Assembly (NCBI GenBank): GCA_016271365.2
Contig: CM057453.1
Coordinates: 1,079,065,001-1,079,129,000, forward strand
DNA: 64,000 bases
From: Neoceratodus forsteri
Lineage: Eukaryota; Chordata; Ceratodontiformes; Ceratodontidae
Direction: 5' to 3'
Shown: in pieces, positions 45,935 to 58,014 of the stretch
Layout: each line of letters begins with the position of its first letter
Numbering within the stretch: the first letter of the stretch is position 1
Program-made: the position numbers and the translations under genes
The notes under the pieces: generated by a model
Seen by the model: only the letters and a program-made list of their open reading frames with translations
The model's database searches: none
Told to the model about the DNA's origin: nothing

Positions 45935-47449
45935 GGACTGAAAGAAAGAATTGTTGAGTACCTAGAGGCCAGTGGGACACAGGACCCAAAGCAGCATGGA
46001 TTCACAGCAGGAAGGTCATGTCAGATGAATCTAATCAATTTCTTTGACTGGGTGACCAAAGTAATTGACCAGGGAAGGGCTGTGGATATGGCCTACCTAG
46101 ACTTTAGCAAGGCATTTGACACAGTTCCTCACAAAAGATTAATAATCAAGCTAGCCAGCCTGGGAGTGGGTCCCAGGGTGGTAGCCTGGGTAGCAAACTG
46201 GCTGCACAACAGGACACAGAAGGTAATAGTGAATGGAACACATTCTGAAGAAAGGGGGGTTACTAGTGGAGTACCTCAGGGCTCAGTACTCGGTCCAGTC
46301 CTCTTTAACATCTTTATAGGTGACATTGCAGAGGGTCTGGAAGGAAAGGTATGCTTCTTTGCAGATGACACAAAGATCTGTAACAGAGTTGATACACAAG
46401 TGGGGATAGAAAGGATGAGAAGTGACTTGGCAAGGTTGGAGGAATGATCAGACATATGGCAACTTAGATTCAATGCAAAGAAGTGCAAAGTAATGCACCT
46501 GGGAAATAAAAATCCAGGAGCAGAGTACGCAATAGCAGGGGAGGTACTAACGACAACAATAATGGAAAGGGATCTGGGTGTAGTCATATCGGATGAACTA
46601 AAGGTGGGTAAGCAATGTGAGAAACATAGAAACATAGATTTTGATGGCAGATAAGGACCGCTTGCCCAACCCAGTCTGCCCATTTCCCTACCTATTGGAT
46701 AAGCTGCAGATGCTAGTTAACCAGCAGCCTACTTCTCCCTACCTCCACCCCCTAGAATTGCCTTATGACTGTCCCATGCATGCTTGAATTCCACCACTGT
46801 TTTTGACTCCACAGCCTCCTCTGCAAGGCCATTCCATGCATCCACAACCCTCTCTGTGAAAAAATACTTCTTTAAATTACCTCTGAGTCGCCCCCAAGTC
46901 AGTAAGGAGAGTCAGGAGGATACTGGGATGCATAGGGATGGGCATCACAAGTAGAAAAAGGGAAGTGGTTATCCCTCTATACAGACAGTTGGTGAGACCA
47001 CATCTGGAGTACTGCGTGCAGTTTTGGAGACCTCATCTACACAAGGACATAGACAGGATGGAAGCAGTCCAGAGGAGGGCAACTAAAATGGTGCAGGGTC
47101 TACATCAGAAACCATACGAAGGGAGACTGAGAGAGCTTAATATGTATACCCTTGATGAAAGGAGGGACAGGAGGGACATGATAGAAACTTTTAAGTACCT
47201 CAAGGGAATCAACAAAGTCCAGGAGGATAGCATCTTTCAGAAAAAGGGATGTGTAAGAACAAGGGGGCACAATTTAAAATTAGAGGTCGATGGCTCAGGG
47301 GTAATGTGAGGAAATTCTTTTTCACAGAGAGAGTGGTGGACGCATGGAACTGCCTTCCTGGAGAGGTTGTGGTGTCTAAAACAGTGGGGGAATTCAAACA
47401 TGCATGGGACAGACATAAGGCAATTATAGTGGGGGGTTGCAGGAAGTAG
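45935..47449 (+). pseudogene. CR1 reverse transcriptase, interrupted
   Basis: An open frame of 174 codons (45923-46447) holds QHGFTAGRSCQMNLINFF, YLDFSKAFDTVPHKRLIIKL (motif A), SGVPQGSVLGPVLFNIF (motif B) and CFFADDTKICNRV (motif C, catalytic aspartates intact). A TGA follows in place of tryptophan at 46447. After the insertion [17 protein letters not shown] (about 46990) and RRATKMVQGLHQKPYEGRL continue, then a frameshift near 47270 leads to FFTERVVDAWNCLPGEVV. Relatively well preserved. Confidence 0.85.
46621..46895 (-). mobile_element. Inverted CR1 3' end nested in CR1
   Basis: Its reverse complement aligns to 47290-47555 of the host element: TTTTTCACAGAGAGGGTTGT, GCATGGGACAGTCATAAGGC, GGGCAGACTGGGTTGGGC and TCTATGTTTCTATGTTTC. 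No clear target duplication. Confidence 0.9.
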
Positions 47450-47560
47450 GCTGTTGGTTAACTAGAATCTGCAGCTTATCCAATTGGTAGGGAAGTGGGC
47501 AGACTGGGTGGGCCAAGTGGTCCTTATCTGCCGTCAAAGTCTATGTTTCTATATGTCACC

Positions 47561-48261
47561 CTTTCCAGGCTCATCTCCAGTAGATGGAGTCCCCTTCCTC
47601 TGTGCTGTTGCTGCAACCCCCGTCTTGATGGGAATCCAGGGGAGTCTCCACTAACAAGGACAGATGCTTGTTTGAGATTGGCACATATTGCACAGTTGGT
47701 ATCCCATATACCTATTCCTTCTGCCTCTCCCCCATCTGCAATCTATTTGCCCCGGTTGGGTTTTGGGCCCTCTGCAGCAATGGAGCCTGGAGACCCCTTG
47801 GTTGTTCCCTGGCCAGACTTTCAATTAGCAGATTTCTGCCCTTGTAGCCTCAAGGTCTGTTGCCAACACCTGATGTCTTCTACAGTTAAGTCACTGGCCA
47901 TGTACTGAGAGCACTTGTCTGGTTACAACTGCCCCACATCTCCTGCACTCCACTTGCTGCCCTCCCCAACAATATCCCACCTTCCCATTGATGTGTGGTG
48001 TGCCTTAGTGCCTATCAACTGTTAGTCTCAGCTTATATCCTTTCACTCAAATGTACTCCAAAATGGGATTAGGCTACCCTCAGTAAAACATTGTGTGTAC
48101 CCTGCACAAACAGAACTCATTGAAGACTACCCTAAATATTATCTTGTATAGTTACAGTAATAGCAGTTAGAATATAATGTTGAAGACCAACAACAATGTA
48201 GCCTTGCTGTAGATTTAGATTAGGCTACCCTTAGACGTACCCTTAACCCAGTAGCAGGTGT
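47561..48261. other. Unassigned DNA
   Basis: No gene or clear element seen. One 137-codon open frame at 47495-47908 starts in the CR1 tail and has no recognisable domain. Confidence 0.45.
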
Positions 48262-49005
48262 TTTTTTTTAACTCATTTTATTTTATTAAATTAGGCATAG
48301 ACAGCAAAATAACAAATACTGTACCACAAGGAAACAATTATGATGGAATCTGCATATTAGAAAGGTATTAGGAATCACTGAAACTCATACAATAAAAAAC
48401 CTGTGTCACATAAATTTAAAAAGAAAATGTAGCATTTTACACATTCTAGGCCTGCCCACTAACCATCAGTATTGAAACTCCAAATAAAAACATATTAGAC
48501 CAAAGAAAGACTGATTTACATAGAAACCCTAGGAATACGGAATAATATGGCACAATCCAACAATTAATAGCCTGTTACATAAGATGTTAAAACGAGCAGC
48601 TTGAATCAGGAAAGTAGTATAATACATTTCTTTTGATAACACTTTGAGAGTGCTTTAGAGAGTATTTAAGACTGGCTGTGGATTTTTCCATAAGTAAGAC
48701 AGTAAGAATGTTATCATGCCACTCCCTATAGGAGGGTGAAGTTTGGTCTTTCCAATGGTGTAAAACTACCCATTTAGCCATAGCTGTAATAAGGACCAAA
48801 TGATGTCTCTGAGAACCTAGTAAAGTGTCTGTGTTCATACCCAGCAAGCAGAGTTCCAGACTAAAAGCATTATCCAGTCCCAATAAAGGATCCAGATGAG
48901 TTTTAATCTGTTGCCATAAAGACTGAGACTTAGTACAATCTCATAAAATATCTTTTAACGATCCCACATGGGTGTTACATTTCATACGTGTGGGTCTATA
49001 AATTT
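48262..49005 (-). mobile_element. L1-type LINE 3' fragment
   Basis: A poly-A-like tail (48262-48271 on this strand's end) follows a frame with LLGMNTDTLLGSQRHHLVLI and AKWVVLHHWKDQTSPSYREW, the C-terminal region of L1 ORF2. Upstream a degenerate C-x-H-x-C block precedes the CR1 junction. Confidence 0.7.
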
Positions 49006-49009
49006 TTAC

Positions 49010-51712
49010 CAGGTTACAAGGTGTTCTGCAGGGACCTGGAGAGGGGATGGGTGGCAATTTATGTAAGAGAGGGGATAATGTGTACCAGGGAGAAAGCGGA
49101 TGAGGGGAGGCTAGACGCCATGTGGGTATTGCTCCAAAGCCCTAAAGGGAAGAAACTCAGGATGGGGGTGGTGTACAGGCCATCCTCACTGAACAAGGAG
49201 GTGGATAGGGAGCTGGTGGAGCAAATCAGCAAGGTCAGTGGCAAAGGGAATAGAATTATAGTGGGAGACTTCAATCTACCTGGGGTTGACTGGCAGACAA
49301 TAACTACAGTACACGCCAGGGAACAGGTGCTGCTGAAAGCTATCCAAGACAGTTACCTAGTGCAAGGGGTGATAGATCCTACCAGGGAGGGGAACATACT
49401 GGACTTGATGCTAACAAATGGAGACCGAGTCCAGGATGTGGTAGTACAGGACCCTCTAGCAGGAAGTGACCACTGCTCAGTGTGGTTCCTCCCCAACACA
49501 GGGAAGGAGTCTACTAAGACCAGAACAACAGTGTTGGATTTCAGGAAGGCAGATTTTGCCAGAATGGACAACATCCTAGAGGGATATTTAGCTGAAATTA
49601 ACCCAGGGATGAATGCTGAACAGAAGTGGGCAATCATTAGGAAGGGGCTAAATGAGGCCACAAACACATGTGCCAAATCTCAGACTAACTAAGCAGTCCA
49701 GGTAAAAAAAAAACCTAGCTGGCTCAGCAAGGAGGTGGAGGGGAAGGTAAGGGAAAAAAGACTGGCTTTCATTAAGTTCAAAAAATTTGGGCGTGGGGAG
49801 GATAGAGAAGTGTTCTCAATGGCATCTAGGAAGGTAACCAGGTCAGTCAGGGAAGCCAAGGCAGCAAAGGAGCTGAAATTGGCTCAGGGAATCAGAGAGG
49901 AGGAAAAGGGGTTCTTTAAATACATAAGGGAGAAGAGGAATTGTAGGGATAACATCATTAGAATCAAGAAAGAGGGAGGATGGGTGGAACAAGGGGAAGA
50001 TCAGGCACAGGCACTCAATGAGTATTTTTGCTGGATGTTCACAAAAGAAAGGGATGGCCCAATATCGTAGGGAAAAGGGGCAAAGGTGGAGGGGGGGGAC
50101 ACAGATAACAGATGAGGTCATCCAAGAGGATCAAGTTCTGAAGGGCCTTAAAGGCTTGTGGGTGGAGAAGGCACAGGACCAGATGGTATACATGCAAAGG
50201 TCCTGAAGGAACTGGAAGAGTTGTTGGCAGGCCCTCTGACAGACCTGTTCAACACCTCCTTGTAGAAGGGGAATGTACCCAGGGACTGGAGGATGGCTCA
50301 CGTGATGCCCCTTCACAAGAGTGGACCCAAGGACCAAACGGGTAATTACAGATGGTGAGCTTGACTTCCATAGTGGGGAAGTTGATGGAAACCATTTTGA
50401 AGGAGAGGTTGATAACCTTTCTTGATAGCAATGGCCTGTAGGATGAGAGACAGCATGGGTTTGTCACAGGAAGATCTTGCCAAACTAACCTGATTGACTT
50501 TTTCAACTGGGCCACTTGGGCGGTTGATGAAGGCCACGCTGCGGATGTCCTGTATCTGAACTTCAGCAAGGCTTTTGACTCTGTGCCACACAGGAGGTTA
50601 ATGAGCAAGTTGAGGACATGGGAGCAGGGGAAAAACTGGTGGGGGTGGGTTGAGAGCTGGCTGCAGGGCAGACAACAGAGGGTAGTTGTAAGGGGGGGAG
50701 ACATCCAAGCCATAGCCTGTAACAAGTGGAGTACCACAGGGTTCAGTGCTGGGCCCCATTTTGTTCAATGTCTTCACTGGCGACATTGCAGAGGGGGTCA
50801 AGAGTAAGATCTGCCTGTTTGCGGATGACACTAAGATTTGTGCAAAAGTGGACAATGAGGAAGACAGGCAGGCAGGCACTCAGAGAGGATCTAGCTAAAC
50901 TCAAACACTGGTCTAGGGAGTGGCAGTTGGGGTTTAATGCTAAAAAGTGCAAGGTAATTCACCTTGGAGCTAGAAATCCCAAGAACAGCTATAGGCTGGG
51001 GGGGGGGGAGTGCAGGTAATGGCATCAGAAGAGGAAAGGGACCTGGTGGTAATAGTCACAGGAGACATGAAAGTATCTGCACAGTGCAGGACAGCTGCAG
51101 CAAGGGCAAATAGGATGCTGGGGTGCATTGCCAGAGGGATCACCTCTCGAAAGGGGGAGATCATCCTGCCATTGTATAGATCACTGGTGAGGCCACACTT
51201 GGAATACTGTGTACTGTACTGGTGCCCATACATCAAAAATGATGTGAGATTACTGGAGGGGGTGCAGCGTAGGGCTACAAAAATGATCATGGGACTAGGG
51301 GAGTTGCCATATGAGGGAAGGTTGAAAGAGCTCAACATGTACTCACTGGAAGACAGAAGGGTAAGAAGGGACACGATAGAGACCTTTAAGTACTTGAAAA
51401 GCATAAACAAAGTCAGGGAGAGAGGATTATTCTGCTTAAAGGGGGAAGGGTCACTAGGGGGCACAGTCTGAAGTTGGAAGAGGAAGGTTTAGGAGGGAGA
51501 TGAGGAGGCACTACTTTACAGATAGAGTGGTGTCAGGTTGGAACGCACTGTCAGAAGAGTTAATCACTCAAAGGACAGTAGATAGCTTTAAGTGGGGATG
51601 GGATAGAGTCAAGGGCAGGGTTAGTACAGACAAAAACACAAAGGGGGGATGGACCAGAAAAGAGGAGGAAGAAAAAGGTTTGGGTGGTGGTGGGGCAGTT
51701 GTATTCATTTGA
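49010..51712 (+). pseudogene. CR1 endonuclease-reverse transcriptase
   Basis: A 234-codon frame (48988-49692) covers most of the endonuclease: GWVAIYVREGIM, MGVVYRPSS, IIVGDFNLPGVDW, ILDLMLTNGD, AGSDHCSVWF (catalytic SDH) and LDFRKADF. The connector PSWLSKEVEGKVREKR follows after one stop. RT blocks: DQMVYMQRS region, LNFSKAFDSVPHRRLMSKL (about 50560), VPQGSVLGP (about 50735), CLFADDTKI (about 50813), [27 protein letters not shown] (about 51180) and RRATKMI. A handful of stops and frameshifts only, so this is among the best preserved LINEs here. Confidence 0.85.
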
Positions 51713-51790
51713 AACTAAGAGCTGCACAATCGGGCAGACTTGACAGACCTGTGGGCCTTTTTCTGCCGACAATTTCGTATGCTTGTATGT
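49010..51790 (+). mobile_element. CR1 LINE, endonuclease to 3' end
   Basis: Starts within the endonuclease and ends CGGGCAGACTTGACAGACC, GGGCCTTTTTCTGCCGAC, CGTATGCTTGTATG. The 3' sequence differs from the other copies, so it is a separate CR1 family. Confidence 0.9.
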
Positions 51791-51834
51791 AATCATATAC
51801 TGCATAAGGCATAGTTAATCAAGCTTAACATATT

Positions 51835-53205
51835 GGAGGATATATTCCCATGGGGAGAAGCATTCAAAGAAGCTCACCTGGTTTGGAAACTCAGGCTCTA
51901 CATAAAAACTTCTAGTTTTAAGCTTATCACCTATAAGGTCCATCAGGGCTTTGTATAAGGCTGAAATAGCATGCTGTCCAGTAGCTGTGCCAGTCAAATT
52001 ACAGTAATTGATACCATCAGCAGATGATGCTGTGCTGTACAGGACCTCCAATGACATGGGCTCCTTGATCAATTCTTTGACAACTCCTCAAAGGTTGGCT
52101 GGCCCACAACAAACTTGTGCTAAATAGTAAAATAAGTAAGGCTATTCTATTAGGGCCTGCAAGCCTGGGCCCGGATAGAACCTCTATCCTAACATCCTGT
52201 CTCTCGAACGGCACAAAGATTGAGGTAGTAGAAGCAATAAAGTACTTAGGCATCACCTTACATCAGAACTGCACTTTCAAGACACACATTGAAGTATTGA
52301 CCAAGAAGGAGAATCAGAAACTCAGACTACTGTACCGCCTTAGCCCTTTCCTCACACAGGACTCCTGGCTAAGGATTGCAACTGGAACCCTACTACCCAC
52401 CCTGCTGTATGGGTCTCCAGTGTTACTCACAGTAAAAGGTGGGGAATTGCAAAAACTTGCTACCCTTTATCATAGAGTGTGTGAGTTTTCTATGGGGGCT
52501 CAGCCTATGGAACACCACTGCCAAGTGTTCCAAGCCCTGTCCTGGCCTGCATTGAAAAGATGACTTAAGTACCCATTGCTATGCCCAGCTTTCAAGCTAA
52601 GGTTAGTAAATGCACCACCTAGCATGGCTAAAATGGTGTCTGCTAAACAAAACAGCAGGCCCCTTAGATCCTCAAGCAGTCAGCTCTTCTATGTGCTTAA
52701 AGTCAGGTCATCCCAGGGAAAGAGGTCTTTCTAGGCCAACAACCTGCCTCTCTGGATTGCTTCAGCAAATCTACAGGTATGTAATTCCCTCAGATGGTTC
52801 AAAAAGGGACTTAAGACTCATCTTCAGAGCTTACCCAATGCACTTATTACTGTTGAAGACTGAAAGTTCCTCATTTGTGACCTGTATTCCCTACTGCAAT
52901 TTGTCTGTAACCTTTGACCATCACCAAAGAACTATCATATATCGTGTGTTGAAAATTGTCAAAATGTTAACTGAAATATATAATATGAACACTGAATTGT
53001 CAGAAGTGCATCAATCCATGCTCTATGTAATACTGTGTGTTGTAAACTATGCAAACCTATGGAATGTCTACCAGTAAGTGTGTGTACATTTATGGATGTT
53101 TTTACCTGTGAATAATTCCGGGTCACCACTGAAAAAGGGACTGTCATGGTCTCAGTGAGTCCATCCTGTTAACAAAATTTAAATAAATAAATACATCAGT
53201 GAAAA
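51835..53205 (+). mobile_element. L2/jockey-like LINE, 3' half
   Basis: Begins in the reverse transcriptase shortly before a ADDAVLYRTSNDMGSLINSL block (about 52020), continues through the thumb, and ends with a TAAATAAATAAATA tail at 53190-53203. 5'-truncated. Confidence 0.75.
52020..52563 (+). pseudogene. LINE reverse transcriptase palm/thumb
   Basis: The open frame 52117-52563 (148 codons) holds IKYLGITLHQNCTFKTHIE, LRLLYRLSPFLT, ATGTLLPTLLYGSPVLL and EHHCQVFQALSWPALKR, the usual C-terminal order of jockey/L2-type reverse transcriptases. The catalytic ADD lies just upstream in another frame. Later frames show further C-terminal residues to about 52860. Confidence 0.75.
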
Positions 53206-54010
53206 GCCATGGGCGGAGGCCTAAGGTAGATTATAGGTGAGTCGTAGAAAAGGAAAAACTCTAGTCAGAGAAAGATTATTATAACATTGGAATCTGACAA
53301 ATGGTACAAGATGATTAATTTGAGTAAGATAAGCCAATTGGTCAAGATTTGCTTGAGACAGATAAGATATAGAGATAGTTTTGTGACCAAGCTTAAAATT
53401 GGGGTTAAGTCGAAGTGGTTGAGAAAGATTCTTCTGAGGCATATAACCTAAAAACGTACAGAGTTGTAAATGTATCTGATCACACCAATAGGGGTATTTT
53501 GAAGTTTAGAAGGAAGTTTTGACCATGTTAAGTGTGGTAGGGCTTGATGACTGATACCATTGAACTTACAGAGATATAACTCAATGTCCTTCCAATGTAG
53601 AGGGTTTGAATTAGGAGAAATCCCCATGTTCTTGATACTCCAAGCAAAAACATTTACTAGTCTGGGCTACAATATAATAGCAACTGAAGTTCAGAAGATG
53701 TAAACCACCATGATGTTTTGCCAATGTTAACTTGGAAAATGCAGTGTTTTTTCCCTGTTCACAGAGAATCCAAAAGAATCTTCTGGAGTTAAGTAAACTA
53801 TGTGTTAGGTAGGGGGATGCCAATTTAAGTGGATATAATATTCTCAGGAGAACATTCATACATATAACAGAAATCCTACCCCAAAGCAAAATCAGTAATG
53901 CATGTCATCACTGTAGATCTGCTTGCAGAGTTTGGAATGATGAAGGGAAGTGCTGGGTCATTAGTGAGGGAATATCTTGTCAGGAGGTCTAAACCTCACT
54001 CTCCGGTTCT

Positions 54011-54679
54011 TGGCAATATTGGGAATGCAAGTAATCACAGACATGTTGCATTAGAGTAATAAACTTGTTTATTACTACCAAAAGGATAAAATCACAGTTG
54101 CCCTAAGCAGTTCTTACCAATATGAACTGGGAGCCAGTGCTAAGCGTTCCCTATACCTCGAGGTTTCTTCATGTCTCTTGGGATCTCCGAGGTACATGTC
54201 TCACATTATATACCTATGTTAATTACTATGGTTACTGTATGATAGAAACATTTCTAGTTACAGAGATGAGCCCTGTTGGCTAAATTAGAGGAGGCTCCAC
54301 AGTCCAAGATAACATTATACAATTTTGTAGTAGTCATCAGTTTGTGAAACAAAAGAGTACTTATACAGAGTCTTACATAACTCAGTGTAGTGGTACAAAT
54401 CACTGAAAGGTGGCAATGCCGACCTATATATCATAATTATTACAAGGACACAGGTGTCCTATCATCTTATAAGTAAGAAATACACAGAAAATACATAGAA
54501 GAATATATATGTAATAGCAAGCAGAGTGTATTACAATAACATGCATACATATCCTGACATCTACACTTATATGGTAGATGCCCTTAGCCCTATATGTTAG
54601 TACAACATATACCTAAGCACTAGTTGTCTACGGTGTACCTCTGAGGGTACCAATGAGGGTGCAGGGACCTCATGTAACA
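54011..54679 (-). mobile_element. Possible solo LTR inside L1
   Basis: On the minus strand the segment would start TGTTACATGAGG and end CCCAATATTGCCA, with an AATAAA near 54070 and a short R/U5-like tail. L1 coding resumes on both sides. I found no clear target duplication, so the exact ends and the LTR identity are uncertain. Confidence 0.4.
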
Positions 54680-55515
54680 ATCTGTAGCTTACTTAATGAC
54701 CAAATAAGTGAGACAATTTCATGACCAGAGTCCCACTCCAGTGGGGAGAAGATCCCACGTAAAGGCTTTGAGGTTAAGGGGCATAATGACTGTTTTAGAA
54801 AGATCCAGTCAATAGCCCAAAAGTGTACCAAACTCAGCAATCACTTGAAGTGCAATCGGTAAGTATTGGGAAGAATGAGTCAAATGAAGCAAAATACTAT
54901 CTGCATATGTAGAAATTTTAAAGGAATGGGGACCTATGGAAGTGCCTGTAATCTGTGTGTTTTGTAGCATATGTTTAGTAAGGGGTTCAAGGTACAAATT
55001 CAAAAGATGGGGAGGTGGGGGCAACCTTGATGTGTGCCTTTTAATAGGGAAAAGGATTCAGGTAATACACTGTTACGAACAATACGGCCTGTAGGGTTAG
55101 AGTATAGTATGTGAATTCATTTAGTACATTCATCAGGAAATCAAAATTCAGAAAGGGTTTGGAAAGAAATGGCCATGATGCTCTGTCAAAAGGTTTCTCA
55201 TCATCCAGGGATACCAATGCAGCTGCATCTTTTAAATCCCTGGATGCCGAGATCAGATGTAGAATTTTCCACATATGGTATGAGGCAAGCTGGCCTTGCA
55301 TAAAGCTGACCTGTTCTTGGCCTATTACAGTAGGTGTTGTCAAATTCTACTGAGTTTAGGAACTAGAATTTTTGCTAGTATTTTGATACTGACATTTAAA
55401 AGGGAAATAGGCCTATAATTACTTATATCAGAATGATCTTTTCCAGGCTTGGGTATGAAAGTATTATATGCCTCAAGTAGTGAGGGAGACAGACAGTCAG
55501 AATTATAACATTTAT

Positions 55516-55680
55516 TGTAAGAACAGATGCAGAAGCAAATGGTTTGATACATTTTATTGGACCAACATAGATGTTACAAAAAGAAAACAATGTAACATCA
55601 ACATTGTTTTCCTTTTGTAACATCTATGTTGGTCCAATAAAAGGTATCAAACCATTTGCTTCTGCATCTGTTCTTACAAG
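55516..55680. repeat. Near-perfect 165-bp palindrome
   Basis: Arms of about 78 bases match almost base for base: TGTAAGAACAGATGCAGAAG, CAAATGGTTTGATAC, TTGGACCAACATAGATG and ACAATGT, around a seven-base centre near 55597. It interrupts L1 ORF2. Confidence 0.95.
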
Positions 55681-57199
55681 GAACATTATGGAAACTAATC
55701 TATTTCTGTATGTCAACATTTATTATATAAATCAGTCAGTTTAGGTGCCATTTCCTACTGGGGTGAGATGTAAAAATTGGGTGAGAAGCCATCCAGCCAG
55801 GCTTTATCTAGAGTAAGGGTGGAGATTGCATTCTCTACTTCAATGATGAAGATAGGGGCTTTATAGAACTCAGCAAAATGGGGATCTGGCTGAGGAAGTT
55901 GAGTCTGAGTAAGGTAATCCTTAATTAAGGAGTGAATATTTGGATGGTATGCATCTGTAGCATAAAGACGTTCATAAAATACCTTGAACTCTGCTGTAAT
56001 GTCCATTAGGGAAGTTATTACACTTCTGCCGTTAGAAGATCGCATCACTTTTATAAGACAAGCATTCTCTTGTTGTTTAAGGTGCATGGCAGGAGTGGTC
56101 TCTGCCTTTTCTCCATGCATTTCAGAAGTAAGTTTAGCTTTAAAAATGGCATACTCTGCTTGTTCTCTATTTAGCTCAAAATACAGTATTTAGCCTTTTC
56201 TTGTCTTAGCTTTATCCATTCTTGTTCAAGGGAAGAACAGTTCATATTTTTTTCAAGGTTCCAGATGGAACTGAGAAGCTCCAGAGCTTGTCTCTCCCTC
56301 CATTTCTTTCCTGTAGTAGCCATCTGTATGAGCTCCCCATGGATGGTGCACTTATATGCATTCCAAATATTCTCTGCATTCATATCATCCATTTTGTTAA
56401 TCTTAAAGAATTCAATTGTCATTTGTTGTAGCATAGAAATGCACCATTCATCTTTGAGAAGATGATTGTTTAGTCTCCAGCATTTGTCTACCACCATGGC
56501 AGAAGGTAAATGGAAGGAGAGAGAAACTGGAGCATGGTCAGATATGGCCTGGCTCTGGATTTAACAAGACATGACTGCCAGTATGAAGGAGGACCTTATC
56601 AATGCATTATCCAGTCTAGACTGAGTTCCAAGGGTTTGGGAATGGAATATATAATCTTTTTCTGTGGGATGCAGAACCCTCCAAATATCAACCATGCCAC
56701 TATTATCTATTAGGTCCCTGAGGGCCCTTTGTGCAGGTGAGAGGCCATTATGAATTTTACCAGCCCTTTCTAGTGTATCATCTAGAGTAAGATTCCAGTC
56801 CCCATCACTATTTTAGGTAGCTGGTTATGAGCAGAAAATATATTAAGGAGGTGGGTAAAAAAAGCTGGGAGTCAGAGTTAGGACCATATATGCAGCCAAA
56901 TAACATTTCCTGCAGTCCCAACCATAGCCCAAATTACAAAAAATCAGCCTTGAGTATCCACATATTCATGAAGAACTTGAAAGAGGAGAGCTCTCTGAAC
57001 CAAGATAATAACTCCTGCCCTATGAGTAGTATTGTCCACTCCATGTGCAGTCCAGATGCATATTATATGGAACAAGTGTATATTTGCAGACAAAGTGTGT
57101 GTTTCCTGAAGAATGGCCAAATCTACATTAAAGGTGTGAAGGTGTTTGAGAATTTGTATCTGTTTTTCTTTCAAATGGCCCCTTTGATGTTCCAAGTGG

Positions 57200-58014
57200 C
57201 AACATTAAGATGTGTAACACCAATATATCCAAATTAAGTAAATGTCTAGTTGCCACCAGAATTATTAAATAACAAAACAACAAGGAAGTCAGCACCCTCC
57301 TGCATAAAAATGCCAAGGATAAACCTAAGACCCTGATCCTCAATACTATAATGACAAACAGTAAACAACATTTAACAGTTGTAACAAGTGAATTAGAAAA
57401 AAACAACTACATGCAATCAAACATGTCAAACACAAACAACAATAAGATAACCACTGAAAAGTAATGGGTAAAAAAACCTGTTTCCCTGCCTAGAAAGGAA
57501 GGTGGGTAGGGGAATAACCCCCAAAAATGGCCAGGCTTGGGTTTGCTAGATGGACCATGATGACGCAACAGACTTTAAACTCTCTTCAAGCAACTACACC
57601 TGGCCATATTAACGCTGGAGAAAGACCACCAGCCAGAAAGTGGAGAAAAACAATAAAGGAGTGAGAATCCCAGGAATAACTTGGGGGGGGGGGGGCAAGT
57701 AAATGAAAGCCTATTCCATGGAATCAAGGAAATTGAGGTTGAGAGGGAGGAGTTACAGCTCACTAAGTTGGTCCAAGAAAAGTTAGTCAGTGAGTTCATT
57801 AGAAAAAAAAGAATGGGTGAAAACAATAGAGGAAGTATCTTTGGTGATAATTTATTAATATAAAAAGCAAGGGGAAGGACAATATGTACCAGGCTAGTGT
57901 TATGTGAACCATCTGAATCAGGACCCAGGTACAAAATGTGAGAACAGGAAAGGGGTAAGGGGAGATGTAGAATATCAGAAAATGCACCAGAACTATAAAA
58001 AGTCCATTAATTAA
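57200..58014. other. Region upstream of the L1 ORF2, not assigned
   Basis: It may include L1 5' sequence. It contains a run of 13 G at 57682-57694. No ORF1 motif seen. Confidence 0.4.

Larger units (their letters stand above)
45925..47560 (+). mobile_element. CR1 LINE, 5'-truncated, with nested inverted CR1 end
   Basis: Begins in the reverse transcriptase and ends GGGCAGACTGGGTGGGCC, GTCCTTATCTGCCGTCAAAG, TCTATGTTTCTATATG. An inverted CR1 3' end at 46621-46895 interrupts it. Its start abuts the 5' side of the minus-strand CR1. Confidence 0.9.
53208..57195 (-). pseudogene. L1 ORF2 endonuclease-reverse transcriptase, decayed
   Basis: The endonuclease start has KEKQIQILKHLHTFNVDLAI, LQETHTLSAN (about 57090). 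A linker region has NIWNAYKCTIHGELIQMATT (about 56350). Reverse transcriptase blocks: DKAWLDGFSPNF (about 55790), SNYRPISLLNVSIKILAKI (about 55390), GQEQVSFMQGQLASYHMWKI, LVSLDDEKPFDRASWPFL (motif A, about 55200), and STYADSILLHLTHSSQ (motif C, about 54910, usual YADD). After the LTR-like segment GRISVICMNVLLRILYPLKL and ILCEQGKNTAFSKL follow. One catalytic aspartate has become serine. Confidence 0.75.
53208..57650 (-). mobile_element. L1-type LINE, 5'-truncated or decayed, with two insertions
   Basis: ORF2 runs from about 57195 to 53208. Sequence up to about 57650 may belong to its upstream region. An LTR-like segment (54011-54679) and a palindrome (55516-55680) interrupt it. Confidence 0.75.

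Noticed and set aside
47495..47908. A 137-codon frame after the CR1 tail
   Set aside because: It starts in the CR1 3' end and has no motif or codon bias that would support a gene.
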